A DNA stretch of 58,581 bases from an uncultured Bacteroidales bacterium (GTDB taxonomy: Bacteria > Bacteroidota > Bacteroidia > Bacteroidales > Muribaculaceae), in assembly GCA_902774055.1 (NCBI GenBank), contig CACYGX010000017.1, positions 1 to 58,581 of the forward strand, written 5' to 3'. Under the pieces are notes generated by a model, which was not told the origin of the DNA, did not search any database, and saw only the letters and a list, made by a program, of their open reading frames with translations. Shown here one piece after another: positions 25,702 through 34,323 of this stretch (position 1 is the stretch's first letter; each line of letters begins with the position of its first letter). The translations under genes were made by a program, and so were the position numbers.

Positions 25702-26705
25702 GAAGCATATCATTAATTATTGTAGCATTATTGACGATGGTAACGGTAAACGGACAGATACTGACTGAGCGTCAGAAAGGGTTGGCGGCATGTGCCTGCC
25801 TGATGGCACAGGGTGATATGGAACGCTTGGAGCCCGCAGTGAAGCAGGCGCTCAATGGTGGCGTGACCATTAACGAACTGAAAGAGGCATTTTCGCAACT
25901 CTATGCCTACACGGGATTTCCGCGCTCGCTGAATGCGCTGGGCGTGTTGAGCAAGGTGCTGGAAAACAAGAACCCCAATTGGCAGGAAGGCACCCCCTGG
26001 ACTCGCCCTGCTGCGTGGGACGATGCCCGCAAAGCCTATGAGTTGGGCGTGAAGAACCAGACGCAACTCTCTGGCCGTCCGTTTGACTACACCTTCTGCC
26101 CACAGGACGATTACTACCTGAAGGCCCACCTCTTTGGAGACATCTTTGCTGGCGACCAACTCGGTGCAGCCGATCGCGAGATTGTAACCGTGGCCGCACT
26201 CAGCGGTCTTGTGGGCGTTGCTCCCCAACTGGCAGCTCACAAACAGGGCGCAGTGAATATGGGAAACTCACAGGAGCTTGTGGACGAACTGTGTGCATGG
26301 CTCGACCAGGAGGGTTATACGTTGATTAGTAAATGGCCGAAAGGCGATCCGAATTCGGCCTATGCCCAGTATTTCATCGGCAACAGTTATTTGGCCGACA
26401 TGGGCGCTGGCGTGTTCAATGTCACCTTTGAGCCTCGTTGCCGCAACAACTGGCACATCCATCACAAACAGGTTCAGATGCTGATTTGCGTCGCTGGCCG
26501 CGGATGGTACCAGGAATGGGGCAAGGAGCCGATTGCAATGACTCCTGGCACTGTTATCGCTATCCCTGCTGAGGTGAAGCACTGGCATGGCGCAGCATGC
26601 GACTCATGGTTCCAGCACTTGACCTATCACACCAATGTGCAAGAGGGAGCATCGAATGAGTGGCTTGAGCCCGTCACCGACGACATCTACAATCAACTGA
26701 AATAG
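25698..26705 (+). CDS. Exported CMD-cupin fusion protein (island A)
   Basis: A 335-residue protein that starts in the stop of the previous gene (ATGA). Signal peptide: MRSISLIIVALLTMVTVNG then Gln. The first part is a carboxymuconolactone decarboxylase/AhpD-like helical region in two segments (VTINELKEAFSQLYAYTGFP; DREIVTVAALSGLVG), but the CxxC of peroxide-reducing AhpD is not evident. The C-terminal cupin has NWHIHHKQVQMLICVAGRGW and VIAIPAEVKHWHGA, giving the His/Gln set for a metal. CMD enzymes act on aromatic breakdown lactones; others remove peroxides. It is the last gene of island A. Confidence 0.8.
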   Translation: MRSISLIIVALLTMVTVNGQILTERQKGLAACACLMAQGDMERLEPAVKQALNGGVTINELKEAFSQLYAYTGFPRSLNALGVLSKVLENKNPNWQEGTPWTRPAAWDDARKAYELGVKNQTQLSGRPFDYTFCPQDDYYLKAHLFGDIFAGDQLGAADREIVTVAALSGLVGVAPQLAAHKQGAVNMGNSQELVDELCAWLDQEGYTLISKWPKGDPNSAYAQYFIGNSYLADMGAGVFNVTFEPRCRNNWHIHHKQVQMLICVAGRGWYQEWGKEPIAMTPGTVIAIPAEVKHWHGAACDSWFQHLTYHTNVQEGASNEWLEPVTDDIYNQLK

Positions 26706-26745
26706 AAGTAATGAACTGAACTATATGCCACCTCATGGTGGCGAC

Positions 26746-26811
26746 CACGGGGACGGTTCGGCTGCCACGAAGAACTCAAAAAGTTGGAGTGGCTGAGGAA
26801 CCGTCCCCGCG
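26746..26811. repeat. GGGACGGTTC palindrome, copy 1
   Basis: Arms 26746-26768 and 26789-26811 pair at 19 of 23 positions around a 20-base loop. It lies between convergent genes and may terminate both. Related cores occur at 35551-35586 and 41352-41405. Confidence 0.75.
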
Positions 26812-26866
26812 TTTCATCAAACTGCCGACCAATTGGGAGTTAAATGCGCGGAAATATTGCTCGTTC

Positions 26867-27901
26867 TTATTTGTTCTTGGCGGCTTGTACCCAGACGGGT
26901 TCGGCGTCCATAACAGGCTTGTTGACGGCCATCACGCCCGAGAGGTTGTGGGGCACATAAGGCTCTTCCAGATAGCGGATGTCTTCGGCTGTCAGTTGAA
27001 TGTCAAGCGAGCGGACGGCCCCCTCGATGTGGTGGAGTTTGGTGGCTCCCACGATGGGCGACTCTACTTTGGTAAGCAGCCAGGCCAGTGCGATCTGCGT
27101 CATCTCCACGCCGTAGCGGTCGGCCAGTTCAACAACGCGCTCCACGATGCGGTTGTCCTGCTCGGCGGTGGCGTCATATTTGAAATGCATGAAGGCGTCT
27201 TTCTCCTGTCGCAGCGAGGTCTCGCCGGGGCGCTTGGCCAGTTTGCCTGAGGCCAGGGCGCTATAAGGCGTCTGAGCGATGTTGTCCTCGCGGCACAGCA
27301 GTTGCATCTCACGCTCTTCCTCGCGCATAATCAGGTTGTAGTGGTTCTGCACACTGATGAACTTCGCCCAGCCATTCTTTTCGGCCAGTGCATTCATCTT
27401 GGCCAACTGGTAGGCATAGGCGTTGGCGATGCCGATGTAGCGGGCCTTGCCCGAGCGGACCGCCTCGTTCATGCCCTCCAGGATTTCCTCGGCGGGCGTC
27501 TTGTAGTCCCAGATGTGGTAGATGTACAGGTCAACATAATCCATGCCCAGATGCTGCAGGCTGCTGTCAATGTTGTTCAGTACATGTTGGCGGCCATCAA
27601 TGCCAGCGGCAATTTCCTCGTCGGTGCGCGGCAGGAACTTGGTGGCCACTACCACGTCGTCGCGCCGTGCCATGTCTCGCAAAGCCCGTCCCACATACTG
27701 TTCAGATGTGCCCAACTGATAGGCGATGGCGGTGTCAAAGAAGTTCACGCCCAGGTCGAGCGAGCGGCGGATGATTTCCCGTGTCGGCTCCTCGCCGATG
27801 GTCCATGAATGCTGGCCGATGGTCGGGTCGCCGAAGCCCATGCAGCCGAGGCAAATGCGCGATACGCGCAAGTCAGAATTTCCCAGTTTTACGTATTCCA
27901 T
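26867..27901 (-). CDS. Aldo/keto reductase (YajO/TAS-like)
   Basis: A 344-residue cytoplasmic aldo/keto reductase of the longer perakine-reductase/TAS-like group. Asp and Tyr of the tetrad are in FFDTAIAYQLGTSEQ, Lys in VVVATKFLPR and His in YIYHIWD. The C-terminus carries VGATKLHHIEGAVRSL, the nucleotide-phosphate contact. It is transcribed away from island A and lies alone, with a well-spaced Bacteroidetes promoter upstream. It is physically between the two AraC-controlled islands and of the same enzyme type as members of each, so it may belong to the same response. Confidence 0.9.
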   Translation of the reverse strand: MEYVKLGNSDLRVSRICLGCMGFGDPTIGQHSWTIGEEPTREIIRRSLDLGVNFFDTAIAYQLGTSEQYVGRALRDMARRDDVVVATKFLPRTDEEIAAGIDGRQHVLNNIDSSLQHLGMDYVDLYIYHIWDYKTPAEEILEGMNEAVRSGKARYIGIANAYAYQLAKMNALAEKNGWAKFISVQNHYNLIMREEEREMQLLCREDNIAQTPYSALASGKLAKRPGETSLRQEKDAFMHFKYDATAEQDNRIVERVVELADRYGVEMTQIALAWLLTKVESPIVGATKLHHIEGAVRSLDIQLTAEDIRYLEEPYVPHNLSGVMAVNKPVMDAEPVWVQAAKNK

Positions 27902-27930
27902 AACCCAAATGATTTATCGTTTGAAAGACA

Positions 27931-27965
27931 CAAAAATACAAAATTTCCTGTGAATCTCCCTCAAA
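27931..27965 (-). promoter_or_regulatory. Promoter of the 26867 aldo/keto reductase
   Basis: Minus strand TTTG (27965-27962), 23-base spacer, TATTTTTG (27938-27931). Leader about 25 nt. Confidence 0.55.
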
Positions 27966-27999
27966 ACCGTTGTCATTATTGCGGATTCTGGTCTTTTTA

Positions 28000-28030
28000 T
28001 TTGTTTTTCATCAATAAATATGTATATTTG
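28000..28030 (+). promoter_or_regulatory. Promoter of the 28055 gene
   Basis: TTTG (28000-28003), 19-base spacer, TATATTTG (28023-28030): an exact match to the Bacteroidetes consensus. Confidence 0.75.
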
Positions 28031-28054
28031 CGGTGTAATAATTAAAAGATTTGG

Positions 28055-28756
28055 ATGATGAGACAGTTATTGCTATTCATATTTATATCGTTAGCCTTTA
28101 GTTTAAGTGCTGAACAGTTTAAGATAACGGGTAAGGTGGTTGACGCAAGAGACAGCTTGCAATGTATCGGTGCGAGTGTTATGGTTGTGGGTACCAACCG
28201 TGGTACCGCCACCGATGGTGATGGCAATTTCAGCATTGACGTTGAAAAAGGTGCAATCCTTAAGTTCTCTTATTTGGGATACTATGACAAGTTAGTAGAG
28301 GTCTTGAATGATTCTTCTCTTGTCGTTGAAATGAAAGAATGGAAAGAATTCTGCTATTGCAGTGAATACGCCAGACATATCATTCTTCCAGACAATCATC
28401 TCAAACGTTCACTCAAAGAAATTAAAAGTCTGTATCCTCATTTGAAAAAATGCAAAGGTAATATATATGAGTCGAAACATGGCAATGAAGTCTTTTCTCT
28501 GTATAATGGTATAGTTTACAAGCAATCTTATTCTTTCAAGCATTATACTTTAAATCTTCCTGATAATTCTGAAAAAGCTTTGGAAAGGGTATATTATAGT
28601 TTTGTGAATAGTTTTAAAGGGTATGACTCATCCCAGAAAAGTGAATCTGGAGAAGAGATAACCTTTTACTATCCAGAATATAGTGTGTACATTCAATATG
28701 AGCCAAATGAATGCGTTTCAGTAACCTATGAGCTAAACCCTGAATACTACAAATAG
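28055..28756 (+). CDS. Exported protein with carboxypeptidase-regulatory-like domain
   Basis: A 233-residue protein with a Sec signal peptide (MMRQLLLFIFISLAFSLSA). Residues about 22-90 form a carboxypeptidase-D regulatory-like beta domain: FKITGKVVDARDSLQCIGAS, GTNRGTATDGDGNFSIDV, LKFSYLGYYDK. This is the N-terminal module of SusC-like TonB receptors, but here no barrel follows. The second half is Lys/Tyr-rich and unrecognised. The gene is more AT-rich than its neighbours, which may mean a different history. It has its own promoter and terminator. Confidence 0.75.
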   Translation: MMRQLLLFIFISLAFSLSAEQFKITGKVVDARDSLQCIGASVMVVGTNRGTATDGDGNFSIDVEKGAILKFSYLGYYDKLVEVLNDSSLVVEMKEWKEFCYCSEYARHIILPDNHLKRSLKEIKSLYPHLKKCKGNIYESKHGNEVFSLYNGIVYKQSYSFKHYTLNLPDNSEKALERVYYSFVNSFKGYDSSQKSESGEEITFYYPEYSVYIQYEPNECVSVTYELNPEYYK

Positions 28757-28832
28757 AATCTGATTTGTTCAAATATTTTGGCGGGCTCCCTAAGAATAAT
28801 CACGAATATAAGTCGGAAAAAAGGAAAAAAGT

Positions 28833-28865
28833 GGCGGTTTGGTGAACCGCCTATGTTGTTTTTTT
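28833..28865 (+). terminator. Terminator after the 28055 gene
   Basis: GGCGGTT (28833-28839) pairs with AACCGCC (28845-28851), followed shortly by a T8 run (28858-28865). The next promoter begins directly after it. Confidence 0.7.
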
Positions 28866-28868
28866 GAT

Positions 28869-28876
28869 TACCTTTG
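28869..28876 (+). promoter_or_regulatory. -7 element of the tannase-like gene
   Basis: TACCTTTG, 27 bases before the ATG at 28903. It rules out the upstream ATT/ATG frame extension as a start. Confidence 0.5.
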
Positions 28877-28902
28877 GAGCAAGTAATCAATTAAATAAGG
28901 AC

Positions 28903-30438
28903 ATGAAGAGAATATTGACATGGATGCTCGCGCTTGTCGTGGTGGCTGGTGCTGGCGCTAAAACCAAGGCGGTGAAAACGCCGCCGCAACTAAAATTTGA
29001 CCCGACAATCGGCGAAACGAGGACCTTGACGATGCCCGATGGCCAGGAAGTGAACTACACGGCCTATGAGGGCATGTTCTTCGTGACCAATGTGGAGGAC
29101 TCGGCCTATCAGACCATCAACGTGTATGTGCCCGTCGGGGCAACGCAGCAGACGCCGATTCTGCTGCGTACCTACGTGGGCGGCTATATGGCAGCGCCTG
29201 CACAGCAGCCCAAGGCCAGCGATGCCACGGGCAGGGCCTTGAAGGAAGGCTATGTGGTCGCCATTCCCGGTAGCCGAGGCCGTAACTCGACGGTGGTTGC
29301 TACCAAAACCGACAAGAAGGCCGGCATCAAGAAAGGACAGACCATCTATACGGGTCGTGCCCCTGCAGCCATATTGGACTTGAAAGCCGCCATCCGATAC
29401 CTGCGCCAGTTTGACGACGTAATGCTTGGTGATGCCGAGAAGATCATCACCGATGGCACCAGCGCCGGTGGAGCGATGTCGAGTCTGATGGGCGCCACGG
29501 GCAACAATCCCGCCTATGAGCCGCTGTTGCGTGCCATGGGTGCCGCGCAGCAACGTGACGACGTGTTCGCGTCGGTGTGCTATTGCCCGATTATCGACTT
29601 GGATCATGCCGACATGGCCTATGAGTGGCTCTATAACGGCACTGACAGCCGTCAGCAGGGCGATGCGGCCGTGCTCGCTGTGAGCAACGAACTTAAGGCG
29701 CAGTTCCCCGCCTATCTGGCAAGTTTGAACCTGCACACACCCGACGGTACACCGCTCACTGCCGACAATTACCTGGATTACATCAAGCGTGAACTCATCC
29801 GCGCAGCGCAAATTGCCAAGAATGCCGGTGCCGACATCCCCGACAGCCTAGGCTTCAAGTTCAGCAAGGAGGAAATGGGCGGAATGCCTCCCCTCAATGG
29901 CGGTATGCGTCAAGGTGGCGGTCAGATGCCGCCCATGATGCAACGCGGCGGCCGTGGCGGTGGCAAGCCTGGCGATTACATCATCGACCTGGACATGGCG
30001 ACCTACCTCAATTACGTCGTTTCCACCCAGCCGCTAAAGACCGCACCCGCCTTCGACACGCAGGGCGTGACAGGCGGCCGCGCGTCTGGCGAGAACGAGG
30101 AGTTTGGTGACAAGAACGGCAGCAGTGTCAACTTCACCGATTACAGTGCCGCTAAGACTGGCTCGGTGCTGACCGATGAAATTCGTGAAAATGTGCGCCT
30201 GCTGAACCCGATGAACTTCATCGGTGACGGCGTGACCGACGTAGCCCCGCACTGGTATATCCGTCATGGTGCCCGCGACCGTGACACCTCCTTTCCCGTG
30301 CCCATCAACCTCGCCCTCAAACTCCAGAACGCGGGCAAGGACGTCAACTTTCTGTTGGCATGGAACCGTCCCCACAGCGGCGACTACGCCCTCGATGAAC
30401 TCTTTGAGTGGATAGGCGGCATCGTGAACGGCAAATAA
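28903..30438 (+). CDS. Secreted tannase-like (subtype B) alpha/beta-hydrolase
   Basis: A 511-residue secreted hydrolase, start ATG 28903, signal peptide MKRILTWMLALVVVAGAGA. The nucleophile elbow is intact: DGTSAGGAMSSLMGATGN, followed by VCYCPIIDLDHADMAYEW, a layout I associate with subtype B tannases. The acid is likely in RHGARDRDTSFPV and the base His in AWNRPHSGDYALDELFEW. A Gly/Met-rich insert (GGMPPLNGGMRQGG, QMPPMMQRGGRGG) is typical of low-complexity loops in this group. Tannases split gallate esters of plant polyphenols. It lies between the two redox islands and next to the second AraC gene, so gallate or another phenolic acid could be the shared signal. Confidence 0.75.
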   Translation: MKRILTWMLALVVVAGAGAKTKAVKTPPQLKFDPTIGETRTLTMPDGQEVNYTAYEGMFFVTNVEDSAYQTINVYVPVGATQQTPILLRTYVGGYMAAPAQQPKASDATGRALKEGYVVAIPGSRGRNSTVVATKTDKKAGIKKGQTIYTGRAPAAILDLKAAIRYLRQFDDVMLGDAEKIITDGTSAGGAMSSLMGATGNNPAYEPLLRAMGAAQQRDDVFASVCYCPIIDLDHADMAYEWLYNGTDSRQQGDAAVLAVSNELKAQFPAYLASLNLHTPDGTPLTADNYLDYIKRELIRAAQIAKNAGADIPDSLGFKFSKEEMGGMPPLNGGMRQGGGQMPPMMQRGGRGGGKPGDYIIDLDMATYLNYVVSTQPLKTAPAFDTQGVTGGRASGENEEFGDKNGSSVNFTDYSAAKTGSVLTDEIRENVRLLNPMNFIGDGVTDVAPHWYIRHGARDRDTSFPVPINLALKLQNAGKDVNFLLAWNRPHSGDYALDELFEWIGGIVNGK

Positions 30439-30439
30439 C

Positions 30440-31342
30440 TTATTTGGCCCGTTTCTTCAGATAGGCACTGGGTGACAAGCCAAAGAATTTCTTGAATGCC
30501 CGGGTAAAGTGTTGCGGATAATCGAATCCAAGCTGATCGGCTGTTTGGGCGATGTTCGCTCCGCTGATGAGGAGTTTCTGCGCACGTAGCATGATAAATC
30601 GACGGATGGCATTACTGGCTGTGTCATCGGTCATCTGATGAATCAAGTCTCCGAAGTAATTGGGCGACAGGAAAAGTTCCTGGGCGCAGTATCTCACGGT
30701 GGGGAGCCCATGAGTGCGATAAACGCCATCGGCATAATACCGATTCAGCAGATTTTCAAATCTGGTCAAGAGATCATTGGTCTTTGCTGTTTGCAATGAG
30801 AGCTGCTTGGCGTAGAAGCGCGCCACATGTTCAAGCACCAATTCAATGTAAGACACGATGATGTGCTGCTGATGTTCGTCATCATCATTGCCACGCAGTT
30901 CATTTCTTAAGGCTTCTAACAAGGTGACGATAATCTGTCGCTGGTCATCACCCATGAGCAGGGCCTCGTTGGTGTTATAAGAGAAAAAGCTGTAGGCTGA
31001 CATCCGCTTTTCGAGTTCGGTACCATGTATCAGTATTGGATCAAACAACAGACCCCAGCCCTTAGTCTGAATTTCTTCCCCGATATCCGCCTTGCCGCCA
31101 ATCTGCCCAGGCGAGACACACATCAGGGCATGGCGGTGCAGGTCATAAGTGGTGAGGCCATAGGTCAGTTCCTCCATCGTTTCGTCGGCAATGAACAGTC
31201 CATAGACATCGTAATTGTTCAACGAGTGTCGGCAATGTTCCAGCTCGTCGTAGTGGATAACCGAGACGAGCGGATGCAACACGGGTGCGCCAATATAATT
31301 GGCGTAGTCGTTGACATTATGGACTTTTAAGATTTTTTCCAT
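30440..31342 (-). CDS. AraC-family transcriptional regulator (island B)
   Basis: A 300-residue regulator, start ATG 31342. The N-terminal ligand-binding half is cupin-like but diverged. The C-terminal double helix-turn-helix is clear: LPTVRYCAQELFLSPNYFGD and ANIAQTADQLGFDYPQHFTR, ending FGLSPSAYLKKRAK. It is divergent from the island B operon (31475) and ends 1 base after the convergent tannase-like gene. Its N-terminal half is not obviously like that of the island A regulator, so the two islands may answer to different ligands. Confidence 0.85.
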   Translation of the reverse strand: MEKILKVHNVNDYANYIGAPVLHPLVSVIHYDELEHCRHSLNNYDVYGLFIADETMEELTYGLTTYDLHRHALMCVSPGQIGGKADIGEEIQTKGWGLLFDPILIHGTELEKRMSAYSFFSYNTNEALLMGDDQRQIIVTLLEALRNELRGNDDDEHQQHIIVSYIELVLEHVARFYAKQLSLQTAKTNDLLTRFENLLNRYYADGVYRTHGLPTVRYCAQELFLSPNYFGDLIHQMTDDTASNAIRRFIMLRAQKLLISGANIAQTADQLGFDYPQHFTRAFKKFFGLSPSAYLKKRAK

Positions 31343-31350
31343 CTCAGGTG

Positions 31351-31358
31351 CAAAAATA
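31351..31358 (-). promoter_or_regulatory. -7 element of the island B AraC gene
   Basis: TATTTTTG on the minus strand, 8 bases before the ATG at 31342, so the leader would be close to zero. Confidence 0.45.
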
Positions 31359-31408
31359 ATCATTATTTTTGATAATCAGTAAAAAAGGTTGATTTATCAG
31401 TAAATCGA

Positions 31409-31442
31409 TTTGGCCTTAAGTTTGGATTTCGCCATACCTTTG
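31409..31442 (+). promoter_or_regulatory. Promoter of the island B operon
   Basis: TTTG (31409-31412), 22-base spacer, TACCTTTG (31435-31442). An AraC operator should lie upstream, in the 50 bases between the divergent -7 elements. Confidence 0.6.
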
Positions 31443-31474
31443 CATCCAGAAAACAAATAATTATTAATTGAACT

Positions 31475-32419
31475 ATGATGAAAGAGACAAAGATTGCATT
31501 AGGTACCTGGGCCTGGGGAGCAGGTGCATTTGGCGGAGATGCCGTGTTTGGTTCCAATACCGATGTTGAGAATCTGAAACCCGTGTTTGAGGCAGCGATG
31601 AAGTCTGGATTGAACCTGTGGGACACTGCCACGGTTTACGGCATGGGCGAATCGGAACGAATCCTCGGCACACTAGCCAAAGGCGTAAATCGTGACGATG
31701 TGATGATTTCAACCAAATTCACCCCTCAGATTGCTGAGATCTTTGAGAACAGCGTTGAGAAGATGGCCGAGGCATCAATCGAGCGCATGGGCTGCGATTA
31801 CATCGACATCTACTGGATTCACAATCCGATGGATGTGGAGCGCTGGACACCAGGGCTGATCCCTTTGTTGCAGAGTGGTAAGGTGAAACGCGTGGGTGTA
31901 TCCAACCACAATATTCAGGAGATTGAACGCGCTAACGAAATCCTGGGCGAAGCAGGCTTCAAGGTGTCGGCAGTGCAGAACCATTTCTCGTTGCTGTACC
32001 GTTCCAGCGAGAAAGGCGGAGTGCTTGACTACTGCAAGAAAAACGGCATAGAGTTTTGGGCCTACATGGTGCTGGAGCAAGGTGCGCTCAGCGGCAAGTA
32101 TAACAAGGAGAACCCGCTGCCCGAGGAGAGTGACCGCGGCAAGAAGTATAACCCCGTACTGCCCCAATTGGAGGCTCTGACCAATGAGATGACCGCTATC
32201 GGCCAGAAGTACGGCGCATCGTGTTCGCAGGTAGGTATCGCTTGGGCCATTGCCAAGGGAACGCTTCCACTTATTGGCGCAACCAAGGAGCGTCACGTCA
32301 TCGAGGCCGCCGAAGCCGCTAAGATTCAGCTGACTGACGAAGAGGTAGCAAAACTGGAGAAACTGGCGGATGCCACTGGCATTGACACCCGTGGCGGTTG
32401 GGAACACAGTATGGAATGA
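31475..32419 (+). CDS. Aldo/keto reductase (island B)
   Basis: A 314-residue cytoplasmic aldo/keto reductase. Tetrad: Asp and Tyr in LWDTATVYGMGESE, Lys in VMISTKFTP, His in YWIHNPMD. The C-terminus has GATKERHVIEAAEAAKIQL, the NADPH-phosphate contact. Starts at ATG 31475 or 31478. First gene of island B. The next gene starts one base after its stop, so the two are translationally close. Confidence 0.9.
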   Translation: MMKETKIALGTWAWGAGAFGGDAVFGSNTDVENLKPVFEAAMKSGLNLWDTATVYGMGESERILGTLAKGVNRDDVMISTKFTPQIAEIFENSVEKMAEASIERMGCDYIDIYWIHNPMDVERWTPGLIPLLQSGKVKRVGVSNHNIQEIERANEILGEAGFKVSAVQNHFSLLYRSSEKGGVLDYCKKNGIEFWAYMVLEQGALSGKYNKENPLPEESDRGKKYNPVLPQLEALTNEMTAIGQKYGASCSQVGIAWAIAKGTLPLIGATKERHVIEAAEAAKIQLTDEEVAKLEKLADATGIDTRGGWEHSME

Positions 32420-32420
32420 G

Positions 32421-33767
32421 ATGAGAATCAGAATCACGTTTCTATTCATGGCTATGGCAATGACTGCCTTGGCTCAGGGAGTGATGGATGTGCACAGCCA
32501 CATCATCACTCCTGGCTTCGTTTCTGCACTGCAAGCCGAGGGGCGGCTCATGGAGGAGGGTTTCCCGTTGCCGAAATATGATGTGGAGAGCCATCTGCGC
32601 TGGATGGACGAGACGGGTGTCGATACCTCGGTACTGACGTTGGCGGCACCACAGCCGTCATCGGCCACCGTGGTGAGAGCAACCAACGAGGAGGCCGCTC
32701 GTATCAAGCGTGAGCATCCGGGCCGTTTTCTGTTCTGTGCTGCATTGCCGTTGCCTGATGTACAGGCTGCAATCCACGAGGCGGTTTATGCACTCGACAC
32801 GCTGGGTGCCGACGGCATCAAGTTAGCGACAAACATGCGGGGGCAATACCTGGGTGCGCCGGAGTTGGATACGCTATTCTCGGTGCTCAACAAGCGCCGG
32901 GCAGTCATCATCCTGCATCCTCACCGTCCTGACCCCGTCAACAGCGAGGTAATGGCCCAGACGCCGCTCGCCATGCAGGAATACCTGTCCGAGACAACCC
33001 GCGCCGTGACCAACATGATCAGCCGCAATGTGCTGGCCCGTTATCCCCATGTGAAGGTGGTTGTGCCTCATTGCGGAGCCTATCTGCCGCTGGCAGTGCC
33101 GCGCATGAAGTCGCTCACGCCCGTTATGCAGGCCAACAAGATGGTGGGCGACATCAATTGGGAAGCCAATCTTGCCGCTCTCTACTATGACTTGGCTGGG
33201 GCCCATTCCCCCGAGACCATCCGCATGATGCTCACCATCACTACGCCTGACCATCTGTTGTATGGCTCGGACTATCCCTATGTGGCTCCACAGGTGCTCA
33301 AACAGGGCCTCGCGAGGATGAAACAGTATCTCACTGATGAGCCGGATCTGGCCCCGTTCAAGGAAATGATACTGTGGAAAAATGCTGCTTGGCTGTTTCA
33401 TGAGGCGGCTGAGAAGCCTTTGGCAGCGGCAAGTGATGCAAAAATGATTGTCCGCATTGCTGAAATTGAGGTTTATCCGCAATATTTAGAAGAGTATTTG
33501 GCGTTTGCCAACGAGGTGGACCGCCTGAGTGTCGAACTTGAGCCTGGTGTCATCTGCCTGTTCCCGATGCAGAGCGCCGAGGACCCAACAAAGATCCGCA
33601 TCCTGGAAATTTACGCCTCAGATGCCGCCTACCAGGCGCATCTCAAGACAGAACATTTCCAGAAGTACAAGCAGGGTACGTTGCACATGGTGAAGTCATT
33701 GAAACTCCCCACCATGAAGCCCCTCGGCCCTGAGACAATGGAACTGATTTTTAAGAAGAAAAAATGA
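32421..33767 (+). CDS. Exported amidohydrolase (decarboxylase-like) fused to an ABM domain (island B)
   Basis: A 448-residue protein, start ATG 32421 one base after the previous stop. It has a signal peptide (MRIRITFLFMAMAMTALAQ). The main domain is of the amidohydrolase-2 type, as in ACMSD, gamma-resorcylate and 6-methylsalicylate decarboxylases: metal pair MDVHSHI, later VVVPHCGAYLPL and LLYGSDYPYV with the Asp ligand. The last 110 residues form an ABM-like ferredoxin fold (IAEIEVYPQYLEEYLAFAN, IRILEIYASDAAYQAHLKT), as in antibiotic biosynthesis monooxygenases and heme-degrading enzymes. Such a fusion could decarboxylate an aromatic acid and then oxidise it. That is an inference from domains. 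Confidence 0.8.
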   Translation: MRIRITFLFMAMAMTALAQGVMDVHSHIITPGFVSALQAEGRLMEEGFPLPKYDVESHLRWMDETGVDTSVLTLAAPQPSSATVVRATNEEAARIKREHPGRFLFCAALPLPDVQAAIHEAVYALDTLGADGIKLATNMRGQYLGAPELDTLFSVLNKRRAVIILHPHRPDPVNSEVMAQTPLAMQEYLSETTRAVTNMISRNVLARYPHVKVVVPHCGAYLPLAVPRMKSLTPVMQANKMVGDINWEANLAALYYDLAGAHSPETIRMMLTITTPDHLLYGSDYPYVAPQVLKQGLARMKQYLTDEPDLAPFKEMILWKNAAWLFHEAAEKPLAAASDAKMIVRIAEIEVYPQYLEEYLAFANEVDRLSVELEPGVICLFPMQSAEDPTKIRILEIYASDAAYQAHLKTEHFQKYKQGTLHMVKSLKLPTMKPLGPETMELIFKKKK

Positions 33768-33786
33768 TAAAAAAGATAATAAGATT

Positions 33787-34323
33787 ATGAAGAAAGTTGT
33801 TGTTATCTCTACCAGCCTGCGCCCTGGCTCGAACAGCCACGCAATGGCTGAACAGTTTGCTGCAGGCGCTGAAGCCGCTGGCCACACCGTGGAACTCATC
33901 TCGCTGCGAGGAAAAGAAATCAAGTTCTGCATCGGTTGCCTGTCGTGCCAAAAGACCGGTGCCTGTGTTTTCAAGGACGATGTGCCCGCCATCATGGACA
34001 GTGTGCTCAATGCCGACGTAGTGTGCTGGGCAACTCCGATTTACTACTATGAGATGTCGGGACAGATGAAGACCCTCATCGACCGCATGAATGCCATGTA
34101 CCCCAAGGATTACCGCTTTCGCGACATTTACCTGTTGACTACTGCCGCCGAGGACGAGGCGTTCGTGCCGAAGGGCGCCGAGGACGGCTTGCAGGGCTGG
34201 ATCGATTGCTATGGAAAATCCACGCTTAATGGTCACCTGTTTTGTGGCGGCGTGAACGGCCCGCGCGATATCATGGGCAATGACAAGTTGCAGGAGGCTT
34301 TTGAATTGGGTAAAAACAGTTGA
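33787..34323 (+). CDS. NAD(P)H-dependent FMN reductase (island B)
   Basis: A 178-residue flavodoxin-like protein starting MKKVVVISTSLRPGSNSHAM, the FMN phosphate loop. It has a Cys-rich segment (FCIGCLSCQKTGACVFKDDV) and then VCWATPIYYYEMSGQMKTLI. No signal peptide. Its stop TGA overlaps the next ATG (TGATG at 34321-34325), so it is coupled to the acetyltransferase. It is the same enzyme type as the flavodoxin-like genes at 15251 and 16047. Confidence 0.85.
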   Translation: MKKVVVISTSLRPGSNSHAMAEQFAAGAEAAGHTVELISLRGKEIKFCIGCLSCQKTGACVFKDDVPAIMDSVLNADVVCWATPIYYYEMSGQMKTLIDRMNAMYPKDYRFRDIYLLTTAAEDEAFVPKGAEDGLQGWIDCYGKSTLNGHLFCGGVNGPRDIMGNDKLQEAFELGKNS

